A stretch of 12,100 nt of DNA from positions 1 through 12,100 of the forward strand of contig JACQNT010000201.1 of assembly GCA_016202915.1 (NCBI GenBank). Reading direction: 5' to 3'. The notes beneath the pieces are model-generated. The model was not told the DNA's origin. It saw nothing but the letters and a program-made list of their open reading frames with translations, and made no database searches. The position numbers and the translations under genes are program-made. The stretch is from Acidobacteriota bacterium (GTDB lineage: Bacteria; Acidobacteriota; Polarisedimenticolia; Gp22-AA2). Of the stretch, positions 6,884-12,100 are shown piece by piece (within the stretch, counting starts at the first letter, position 1; every line of letters starts with the position of its first letter).

Positions 6884-7708
6884 ATGCACGACCCCGACTG
6901 CGTTCGCTTCCTGCAGTGGGCCCTGCCCCGGCTTCGCATGCGCTGGGCCGGGTTCCGCCGCGTCCGGAGGCAGGTCTGCAAGCGGATCGCGCGGCGCCTG
7001 GGGGAGCTGGGGCTGGCGGACACCACAGCCTACGAGACGTTCCTCGAGGCGCATCCCGAGGAGTGGGCCCGCCTGGACGCCCTCTGCCGCATCACCATCT
7101 CCCGCTTCTTCCGCGACCGGCGCGTCTTCGAGTTCCTGGGGGACGAGGTGCTCCCCGATCTGGCGCGCCGGGCGGAGGAGCGCGGCGACGGCGAGGTGCG
7201 CTGCTGGAGCGCCGGGTGCGCCTCGGGCGAGGAGCCCTACACGGTGGCGATGATCTGGCACTTCTCCGCCCGAGAGAATCACCCCGGCACGCGCCTCCGC
7301 GTCATCGCGACGGATGCCGACGAGCGCCTGCTCGAGCGCGCCCGCCGGGGGACTTGGACCGAGGGAAGCCTCAGGAATGTGCCGCCGCCGTGGAGGGAGC
7401 AGGCGTTCGAACGGCGCGGCGACCTCTCCCTCACGGCGTTCCTGAAAGACCCGGTCGAGTTCCGCCTCGAAGACATCCGGAGGCGGCTACCCGACGGGCC
7501 CTTCGACCTCGTCCTGTGCCGGAACCTGGTCTTGACCTATTTCGAGGAGTCTCTACAGCGGCAGATTCTCAGGCGGATCGCGGAGCGCCTGCTGCCCGGT
7601 GGCGCCTTGATGATCGGGATCCACGAGGCCCTTCCCGCGGGCGAGCCCGGCTTCTCGCTGTGGGTGCCCGGGCCGGGGGTTTACCGAAGGAATCGCTCCG
7701 GGCCGTGA
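6884..7708 (+). CDS. CheR-like protein methyltransferase (stand-alone)
   Basis: The 274-residue product starts at an ATG with GAGGAG about 6 nt upstream. An N-terminal helical segment (about 10-80) resembles CheR-N, with basic RRVRRQVCKRIARRL (25-39) and ITISRFFRDRRVFEFL (70-85). The catalytic Rossmann part has SAM motif I WSAGCASGEEPYT (108-120), IATDAD (141-146), FDLVLCRNLVLTYF (207-220) and LLPGGALMIGIHEAL (236-250). CheR enzymes transfer methyl groups from S-adenosylmethionine to glutamates of chemoreceptors. The RFFRD and CRN..L.YF motifs are the family's best markers. No chemoreceptor, CheA, CheW or CheB is nearby, and no TPR or response-regulator domain is attached. Its target may therefore lie elsewhere, or it may belong to a non-chemotaxis signalling pathway. 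It is transcribed divergently from the peptidase-methyltransferase gene across 46 bp. Confidence 0.87.
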   Translation: MHDPDCVRFLQWALPRLRMRWAGFRRVRRQVCKRIARRLGELGLADTTAYETFLEAHPEEWARLDALCRITISRFFRDRRVFEFLGDEVLPDLARRAEERGDGEVRCWSAGCASGEEPYTVAMIWHFSARENHPGTRLRVIATDADERLLERARRGTWTEGSLRNVPPPWREQAFERRGDLSLTAFLKDPVEFRLEDIRRRLPDGPFDLVLCRNLVLTYFEESLQRQILRRIAERLLPGGALMIGIHEALPAGEPGFSLWVPGPGVYRRNRSGP

Positions 7709-7722
7709 GCGTGGCCGCACCC

Positions 7723-7751
7723 TTGAGACGGCTCTGCCATTCGCATAGACT
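7723..7751 (+). promoter_or_regulatory. Sigma70-like promoter of the PD-(D/E)XK nuclease gene
   Basis: TTGAGA (7723-7728) and TAGACT (7746-7751) are separated by exactly 17 bp, with five and four matches to consensus. The start point would be near 7758, leaving an 18-nt leader that holds GGAAAAG before the ATG at 7776. This agrees with the chosen start and separates the nuclease from cheR. Confidence 0.6.
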
Positions 7752-7775
7752 GGACGCTTGACACCCGGAAAAGAC

Positions 7776-8681
7776 ATGCCCGCCCTCGCCAACGAGTTCT
7801 CCTGGTCCCGCTCGCGCGACGCCTCGTTCCAGGAGTGCCGGCGGCGCTACTGGTTCCAGTACTACGGCTCCTGGGGCGGCTGGGAGGCGGCCGCCGACCC
7901 GGAGACGCGCGAGATCTACATCCTCCGGCAGCTCAAGTCCCGCCAGATGTGGGCCGGAGAGGTCGTGCACTCCTGCATCCAGCGCTCCCTGGAGAACCTG
8001 CGCGCCGGGATCGAGCCGCTCCCCCTGGACAGGATCCTCTCCCTGGCCCTCGACCAGATGCGCACCGAATGGAAGCAGTCGCGCGACAGGGTGTACCGCG
8101 ACCGCCCCAAAACCACGGCCCTCTTCGAGCACGAGTATGCCGTCCCCGTCGCCGATGAGGAATGGCGCTCGAACGCCGGGCACGTCGCGTCCTGTCTCAG
8201 GGCTTTTTACGAGTCCGACACCTACCGTTGGATCCGCGGATTGCGCCGGGACCAGTGGCTCGAGATCGAGGACTTCTCGAGCTTCCACCTCGACAGCACG
8301 AAGGTGCACGTCAAGCTGGACTTCGCCTGCAGGGAGGGCGACCGGATCCACATCTACGACTGGAAGACCGGCCGCCGCGACGAGGAGGACAACAGCGTCC
8401 AGCTCGCCTGCTACGCCCTCTACGCCAGCGAGAAGTGGGCCCCCGTCCCCGGCAACGTCCGCACCGTCGAGTTCAGCCTCGCCACCGGCCAGCTCCGCGA
8501 GTACACCCTGACGGAGGCGGACCTCGACCGCACCCGCAACTACATCCGCGGCTCCATCCGGGACATGCAGGCGCTCCTGCTTGACCCGCCGGCCAACCAG
8601 GTCGCCAGGGACTCCTGCCCCCTCACGACGGAGCTCTGGCGCTGCCGGAACTGCAGCTTCAAGAGGCTGTGCGGGAGGTAG
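7776..8681 (+). CDS. RecB/Cas4/AddB-like PD-(D/E)XK nuclease with iron-sulfur cysteines
   Basis: The 301-residue product belongs to the PD-(D/E)XK superfamily. Near the N-terminus lies SFQECRRRYWFQYYGSW (18-33), typical of RecB-like nucleases. GEVVH (61-65) supplies the conserved His. VKLDFAC (179-185) and IYDWKTG (193-199) supply the catalytic Asp182, Asp195 and Lys197, and QLACYALYA (209-217) is the usual QxxxY-type helix. Cys21 together with Cys290, Cys293 and Cys299 (C..CxxCxxxxxC) reproduces the split 4Fe-4S 'staple' of AddB, Cas4 and Dna2. Such proteins cut single- or double-stranded DNA ends in repair, recombination or CRISPR adaptation. No cas genes or array are visible, so Cas4 proper is unlikely. 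The ATG at 7776 has GGAAAAG upstream; the TTG at 7758 coincides with the predicted transcription start and is rejected. An SNF2 ATPase gene follows after 149 bp on the same strand. Confidence 0.88.
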   Translation: MPALANEFSWSRSRDASFQECRRRYWFQYYGSWGGWEAAADPETREIYILRQLKSRQMWAGEVVHSCIQRSLENLRAGIEPLPLDRILSLALDQMRTEWKQSRDRVYRDRPKTTALFEHEYAVPVADEEWRSNAGHVASCLRAFYESDTYRWIRGLRRDQWLEIEDFSSFHLDSTKVHVKLDFACREGDRIHIYDWKTGRRDEEDNSVQLACYALYASEKWAPVPGNVRTVEFSLATGQLREYTLTEADLDRTRNYIRGSIRDMQALLLDPPANQVARDSCPLTTELWRCRNCSFKRLCGR

Positions 8682-8718
8682 CGGCGGCCGTGCTTCCCGA
8701 TCCGTCCCCGGGTCTTTC

Positions 8719-8728
8719 AGGATATCCT
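8719..8728. repeat. 10-bp perfect palindrome between nuclease and helicase genes
   Basis: AGGATATCCT at 8719-8728 is a perfect 10-bp palindrome, comparatively AT-rich within the 149-bp GC-rich gap 8682-8830. It could be a protein-binding site. No convincing -35/-10 pair or terminator was found in the gap. Confidence 0.25.
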
Positions 8729-8830
8729 TTCGCAGCCCGCAGGACGCCGGATCGCAGGGACCCCGGCTGACCTCGTCGCCGCCAAGCGCGCGGGCATCCA
8801 CATGACTCATCGACCCTGTGGAGGACAAGC

Positions 8831-11434
8831 ATGATCGTTCCCGAGATGCTGGACCGGTTCCTGGCCGGCGTGAGTGGACAGGCGATGCGCGAGGGCGCAC
8901 GCTACGCGCAGGAGGCGCGGGTCGGGAACTTCATCGGCTCCTCCGAGAGCGTGTCCTCCGTGGTGCGCGGGCGGAGTGGCGACTTCGAGGTGGCGCTCTG
9001 GGCTGGCGAGGGAGGGATCAGTCACCGGTGTACCTGTCCCTCCTGGAGGAACCCTTGCAAACACCAGATCGCGGCCGCGCTGGTGCTGAGACAGTGCCTG
9101 GCACAAGGCGCGGACATCCGCAGGGCGCGTCAGCCGGCAGCGGCAGGCGACGATCGGTTGCGGCGCGACCAGGACATTCAGGCGCGCCTCGGGGCGCCTC
9201 CCGACCCCGAGGAGGCGCGCCGGCGGGCGATTGAAGAGCGCGTGGTCGCCGCCCGGCGCGAGAAACTCCACGTCAAGCCCGAAGCGCCGCCGTTCCTCGG
9301 GATCTCGAGTCCGTCGGGATTCGCCTACCGGGTCCACCTGCGCGGCGGCCCGGACGGCCCGCACTCGTGCGACTGCCCCGACTTCGAGGCCAACCGGCTG
9401 CACACCTGCAAGCACGTCGAGCGCGCGCGGACCTGCCTGCGCTCGCCGCGGAGCGCCCTCGGCCCGGCCGCCCGCCGGGCCGCGATGAGGGCCCGCATCT
9501 ATCTGCACTTCGGCGAGCTCGTGGAGCCGCGCCTTTTCGGCAGCCCGGCGGGGCGCGGCGCGGCGGCGGTGCGCGCCGCCTTCGACGACTCGGGGCTCCC
9601 CCTGCGCCCCCTGGCCCGGGGCGAGGAGGAGCTGCGGCGCCGGCTCGAGGAGTTCGGCGCCTGGGTGGAGCCTGGGGCGCTGGCCTGGCTCGACGACCGG
9701 CTCCAGCGCCGGCCCGTTCTCCCGGAGCGGAAGCTCACGCACTTGCTCCCGCCGCTCGGACTGGAGCCGTACCCCTACCAGTGGGCCGGCGCCGCCTTCC
9801 TGGCGTCCACGGGTCGCGCGCTGCTGGCCGACGAGATGGGGCTGGGGAAGACGGTGCAGGCGATCCTGGCGGCCGCGGCGCTGCGCCAGGCCGAGCGCCC
9901 CACCCGCTGCGTCACCATCGTCTGCCCGGCGAGCCTGCGCGGCGGCTGGCAGGACGAGATCCGCCGCTGGCTCGGCGAGGAAGCGACGCTGCTCGAGGGC
10001 CGGACCACCGACCGCGCCCGCGTGATCGCCTCGCGGCCTCCGTGGCTGATCACCCACTACGAGCAGGTCCTGCGCGATCATGCGCGCCACCGGGCCGATC
10101 CGCCCGACCTGCTGATCGTCGACGAGGCGCAGCGGGCCAAGGGGCTGCGCACCCGCACCGCGCGCGTCCTGAAGGCGATCGGGGCCCGCTACGTCTTCGC
10201 GCTGACGGGCACGCCCCTCGAGAACCGCCTCGAGGAGGCCTACGCGATCGCCCAGCTCATCGACCAGCGCCTCCTGCCGCCGCTCTGGCAGATCGATCGC
10301 GACCACTTCGTCCGTGATGACAAGGGGCGGCGGGTCGTCCTGTACCGCGGGTTGGACGCTCTGCGCTCGCGGCTCGCGCCGGCCTTCCTCCGCCGTCGCA
10401 AGGAGGATGTCCTCCTGGACCTCCCGGAGCGCCTGCGCTCCACCGTGATGGTGCCGATGCACCCGGCCGTCGAGTCCACCTACGAGGATGTCCTGGCGCA
10501 GGTGGCGAGGATCGCGGCGAAGAAGGTGATTCTCCCGGCCGATCTCGACCGGATGATGCGCCTGCTGGTGATCGCAAGGCGGTGCTGCAACGGCCCTCAC
10601 ATGCTGGGGCTCGACTTCGACGACCGGCAGGTCCCCAAGCTCCAGGAGCTGCAGGAGGCCCTGCGGGACCTGTGCCTGGGGGAAGGGCGCAAGGCGGTCG
10701 TCTTCTCCGAGTGGACGGATATGACGGACAGGGTCGAGACCCTGTGCTCGCGGCTGAGGCTGCCGGCCTTCCACCTGCACGGCGGCGTGCCGGTGCGGCG
10801 CCGGCCGGCGTTGATCCGGTCGTTCACCGGCCACGAGGGTCCGGCGGTGTTCGTCAGCACCGACGCGGGAGGCCTGGGGCTGAACCTGCAGGCCGCGGAC
10901 GTCGTGATCAACCTCGACCTGCCCTGGAACCCGGCGCGGCTGGAGCAACGCATCGCCCGCGTCCACCGGATTGGGTCGAAGCGGCCGGTCCAGGAGCTCC
11001 TGCTGGTCACCAAGGAGAGCATCGAGGAGCGCATCCTGCGCCTGCACGATACAAAGCGCAACGTCCTGGCGAACATCTGGGCGAAGGAGGGCGAGGACGT
11101 CATCGCCGCTCCCGGCGGCAGCGGCGCCTTCCGCGAGATGGTGCAGGCGCTCCTTCGCACCCGCGCCCCGGAGCCGGCAGCGCCCAAGCCGACGACGCCC
11201 GAGTCGACTACGCCAGAGGCCACCTCGCCAGAGTTCAGCACGCCGGAAGCCACGATCGGGGGAGGGCCGCGGCTGGAGGCGGCCCGCGACGAGGGCCCCA
11301 CAGCAGCCGCCCCCACGATCGACGCGGCGGCGCTCTCGGCCGCCGTAGCCGCCGTGGCCCCGACGCTGCCTCACGACCACCGCCGATCGCTGGCGACCGT
11401 CTTTCGGGCGCTCGCGGCGGCCCTGGAGGCTTGA
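8831..11434 (+). CDS. SNF2/Swi2-family DNA-dependent ATPase with two SWIM zinc fingers
   Basis: The 867-residue protein starts at an ATG preceded by GGAGGA. Two SWIM-type fingers come first: CTC..CKH at 67-78 (C67, C69, C76, H78) and CDC..CKH at 180-195 (C180, C182, C193, H195). A linker region (about 220-305) precedes the helicase core: Walker A region DEMGLGKT (334-341), motif Ia VCPASLRGGW (364-373), DEAQ (431-434, in place of DEAH), LTGTPLENRLEE (458-469), VVFSEWTDM (623-631), STDAGGLGLNLQAADVVI (676-693) and QRIARVHRIGSKRPVQE (706-722). SNF2 proteins translocate on duplex DNA and remodel protein-DNA complexes; bacterial ones with SWIM fingers are common but poorly characterised. The C-terminal tail (about 778-830) is Pro/Thr/Ala-rich with a pentapeptide repeat. 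The gene follows the PD-(D/E)XK nuclease on the same strand, so a joint DNA-processing role is possible but unproven. Its stop codon overlaps the -35 box of the next gene. Confidence 0.92.
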   Translation: MIVPEMLDRFLAGVSGQAMREGARYAQEARVGNFIGSSESVSSVVRGRSGDFEVALWAGEGGISHRCTCPSWRNPCKHQIAAALVLRQCLAQGADIRRARQPAAAGDDRLRRDQDIQARLGAPPDPEEARRRAIEERVVAARREKLHVKPEAPPFLGISSPSGFAYRVHLRGGPDGPHSCDCPDFEANRLHTCKHVERARTCLRSPRSALGPAARRAAMRARIYLHFGELVEPRLFGSPAGRGAAAVRAAFDDSGLPLRPLARGEEELRRRLEEFGAWVEPGALAWLDDRLQRRPVLPERKLTHLLPPLGLEPYPYQWAGAAFLASTGRALLADEMGLGKTVQAILAAAALRQAERPTRCVTIVCPASLRGGWQDEIRRWLGEEATLLEGRTTDRARVIASRPPWLITHYEQVLRDHARHRADPPDLLIVDEAQRAKGLRTRTARVLKAIGARYVFALTGTPLENRLEEAYAIAQLIDQRLLPPLWQIDRDHFVRDDKGRRVVLYRGLDALRSRLAPAFLRRRKEDVLLDLPERLRSTVMVPMHPAVESTYEDVLAQVARIAAKKVILPADLDRMMRLLVIARRCCNGPHMLGLDFDDRQVPKLQELQEALRDLCLGEGRKAVVFSEWTDMTDRVETLCSRLRLPAFHLHGGVPVRRRPALIRSFTGHEGPAVFVSTDAGGLGLNLQAADVVINLDLPWNPARLEQRIARVHRIGSKRPVQELLLVTKESIEERILRLHDTKRNVLANIWAKEGEDVIAAPGGSGAFREMVQALLRTRAPEPAAPKPTTPESTTPEATSPEFSTPEATIGGGPRLEAARDEGPTAAAPTIDAAALSAAVAAVAPTLPHDHRRSLATVFRALAAALEA
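11192..11251 (+). repeat. 15-bp tandem repeat encoding TTPES-like pentapeptides in the helicase tail
   Basis: Four 15-bp units encode TTPES, TTPEA, TSPEF and STPEA (residues 788-807 of the SNF2 protein). The units differ mainly at synonymous and last-codon positions. They form a low-complexity, probably disordered linker between the helicase core and an Ala-rich, probably helical, C-terminus. Confidence 0.85.
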
Positions 11435-11459
11435 CATCCTGACCAGATGTGACTATGTT
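11431..11459 (+). promoter_or_regulatory. Promoter of the Phd/PIN toxin-antitoxin operon, predicted leaderless
   Basis: A perfect TTGACA (11431-11436) is followed after 17 bp by TATGTT (11454-11459, four of six to consensus). The start point, about 7 nt after the -10 box, falls on or beside the A of the antitoxin ATG at 11466. No SD precedes that ATG. A leaderless mRNA is therefore predicted. The -35 box overlaps the TGA stop of the SNF2 gene (11432-11434). Confidence 0.7.
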
Positions 11460-11465
11460 CTGGTC
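11441..11465 (+). promoter_or_regulatory. Inverted-repeat operator of the toxin-antitoxin operon
   Basis: GACCAGA (11441-11447) and TCTGGTC (11459-11465) are perfect 7-bp inverted arms with an 11-nt centre. The arms flank and include the -10 box, and the right arm ends on the base before the antitoxin ATG. Phd/YefM antitoxins bind such palindromes to repress their own operon, so this is the probable operator. Confidence 0.7.
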
Positions 11466-11729
11466 ATGAAAAACGTCAAGATCGCCGAGCTCAAGGCGCG
11501 CCTGAGCGAGCATCTGCGGCAGGTCCGGCGGGGTCTGACCTACACCGTGATGGACCGCGAGACCCCCATCGCCCGCATCGTCCCCTACAGGGTGGAGACG
11601 GAACCCCTGCGGATCAGGAGACCCCTGCGCCGCGTCCCGTCCCTGCGTCGCGTCCCTCTCCCTCCGCCGCTGAAGCTCGGCGTGGACGCCGTCGCCGTGC
11701 TTCTCGAGGAGAGACAGGTCGAGCGGTGA
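11466..11729 (+). CDS. Phd/YefM-family antitoxin
   Basis: The 87-residue product opens with KNVKIAELKARLSEHLRQVRRG and continues YTVMDRETPIARIVPY (26-41). This is the Phd/YefM fold, which dimerises and binds DNA through its N-terminus. The C-terminus is normally unstructured and folds onto the toxin. Here it has three hexapeptide repeats (48-65), then a Pro run, then LGVDAVAVLLEERQ (71-84), like the toxin-binding tails of PIN-associated antitoxins. The ATG has no SD and sits directly after the operator, consistent with leaderless translation. Its TGA overlaps the GTG of the toxin by 4 bp (GTGA, 11726-11729), a typical translational coupling for such pairs. It neutralises the neighbouring PIN ribonuclease and probably represses the operon. 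Confidence 0.9.
   Translation: MKNVKIAELKARLSEHLRQVRRGLTYTVMDRETPIARIVPYRVETEPLRIRRPLRRVPSLRRVPLPPPLKLGVDAVAVLLEERQVER
11607..11660 (+). repeat. 18-bp tandem repeat in the antitoxin linker
   Basis: Three consecutive 18-bp units encode LRIRRP, LRRVPS and LRRVPL (antitoxin residues 48-65). The second and third units are the most alike in DNA; the first is more diverged. They lengthen the basic, Pro-rich linker between the DNA-binding domain and the presumed toxin-binding helix. Confidence 0.75.
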
Positions 11730-12100
11730 TCGCCTACCTCGACTCGTCTGTGCTCCTCCGGGTCGTCCTGGGCCATCGCGACCGATTGAAGGAATGGAAG
11801 GCAATCCGGGAGGGCGTGGCGAGCGCCCTCGTCGAGGTTGAATGCCTCAGGACCCTCGACCGCCTGCGGCTTCGCGGAGCCCTGACCGACCGCGACCTGG
11901 CGACCCGCCGCGAAGCGATCTATCGCCTGGTCGAGGAGGTCGAGGTCGTGGAGCCCACCCGCCCGGTGCTGACCCGCGCCTCGAACCCGCCGCCCACTCC
12001 CATCGGCACCCTCGACGCCATCCATCTGGCCACGGCCATGCTCTGGCGCGAGGCGAGCCCTTCCGACCTGGTGTTCGCCACCCACGACGCCGCCCTGGGA
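11726..12100 (+). CDS. PIN-domain toxin (VapC-like), 3' end beyond right edge
   Basis: From the GTG at 11726, which overlaps the antitoxin stop, 125 codons stay open to the window end. The reading begins IAYLDSSVLLRVVLG, giving the first PIN acidic residue Asp6. SALVEVECLRTL (33-44) supplies the second, probably Glu39. TLDAIHLATAM (95-105) gives Asp97 and VFATHDAAL (116-124) gives Asp121. These acids coordinate Mg2+ or Mn2+ in PIN nucleases; VapC-type toxins cut tRNA or rRNA and stop translation. The visible part already covers the catalytic core, so only the last residues of a roughly 130-140 residue protein should be missing. Pairing with a Phd-type rather than an AbrB-type VapB antitoxin is common. 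The target RNA cannot be deduced. Confidence 0.88.
   Translation, partial: MIAYLDSSVLLRVVLGHRDRLKEWKAIREGVASALVEVECLRTLDRLRLRGALTDRDLATRREAIYRLVEEVEVVEPTRPVLTRASNPPPTPIGTLDAIHLATAMLWREASPSDLVFATHDAALG

Noticed and set aside
6838..6885. Longer start (ATG at 6885) for the peptidase-methyltransferase gene, and a TATGAT at 6844-6849 as its -10 box
   Set aside because: The extra residues are not signal-like and overlap the start of cheR. The TATGAT has no -35 partner, so the promoter is left uncalled, although it would fit a leaderless start at 6837.
7758..7775. TTG start for the PD-(D/E)XK nuclease, adding six residues
   Set aside because: It coincides with the predicted transcription start and lacks an SD, whereas the ATG at 7776 has GGAAAAG upstream.
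7776..8681. Cas4 of a CRISPR-Cas locus
   Set aside because: The iron-sulfur and catalytic pattern fits the wider RecB/AddB/Cas4 group, but no array, Cas1, Cas2 or effector gene is present in the window.
8807..11437. An 876-codon open frame antisense to the SNF2 gene
   Set aside because: GC-rich codon bias opens long shadow frames. Its translation lacks recognisable motifs, while the plus strand carries every SNF2 motif.

Overview
The window is a gene-dense, very GC-rich bacterial chromosome segment. Start sites combine ATG/GTG codons with purine-rich Shine-Dalgarno (SD) sequences and sigma70-like promoters. No phage, IS, CRISPR or RNA genes are visible. The gene mix includes a DUF1028 protein with a C-terminal peptidoglycan-binding-like region, a membrane-anchored gluzincin peptidase, an MscL with a zinc ribbon, and a Phd/PIN pair. 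That would suit an uncultured soil or sediment lineage such as Acidobacteriota or a relative. This is inference only; no marker gene fixes the taxon.

Region 1 (1-3335, minus strand) is an iron operon. It reads from a well-formed promoter at 3307-3335: Fur-family regulator, then an FTR1 iron permease fused to an FtrD-like (DUF2318) cysteine-rich domain, then a MacB/FtsX-type ABC permease, then a second such permease running off the left edge. Gaps are 3 and 14 bp and the last two genes overlap, so the genes are almost certainly co-transcribed. The layout recalls the Campylobacter Cj1658-Cj1663 ferrous/ferric uptake cluster, with the regulator placed first and two of its proteins fused. An ABC ATPase is expected beyond the left edge.

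Region 2 (3528-5175, plus strand) holds a secreted DUF1028 Ntn-hydrolase-like protein, whose first codons are a 15-bp tandem repeat, and an MscL-type channel ending in a four-cysteine zinc ribbon. Region 3 (5203-7708) has a divergent pair. One gene (minus) fuses an extracytoplasmic HExxH peptidase through a membrane helix to a cytoplasmic SAM methyltransferase. The other (plus) is a stand-alone CheR-like methyltransferase.

Region 4 (7723-12100, plus strand) is a nucleic-acid module. It contains a RecB/Cas4/AddB-like PD-(D/E)XK nuclease with an iron-sulfur cysteine pattern and its own promoter, an SNF2/Swi2 ATPase with two SWIM zinc fingers, and a Phd-type antitoxin overlapping a PIN-domain toxin that is cut by the right edge. 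The antitoxin promoter overlaps the helicase stop codon, carries a perfect 7-bp inverted repeat, and should give a leaderless transcript.

The most distinctive items are the peptidase-TM-methyltransferase fusion, the FTR1-DUF2318 fusion in a Fur-led operon, the nuclease/SNF2-SWIM pair, and the leaderless toxin-antitoxin promoter. No gene-free stretch exceeds 300 bases; the longest gap is the 254-bp fur/DUF1028 divergent region.
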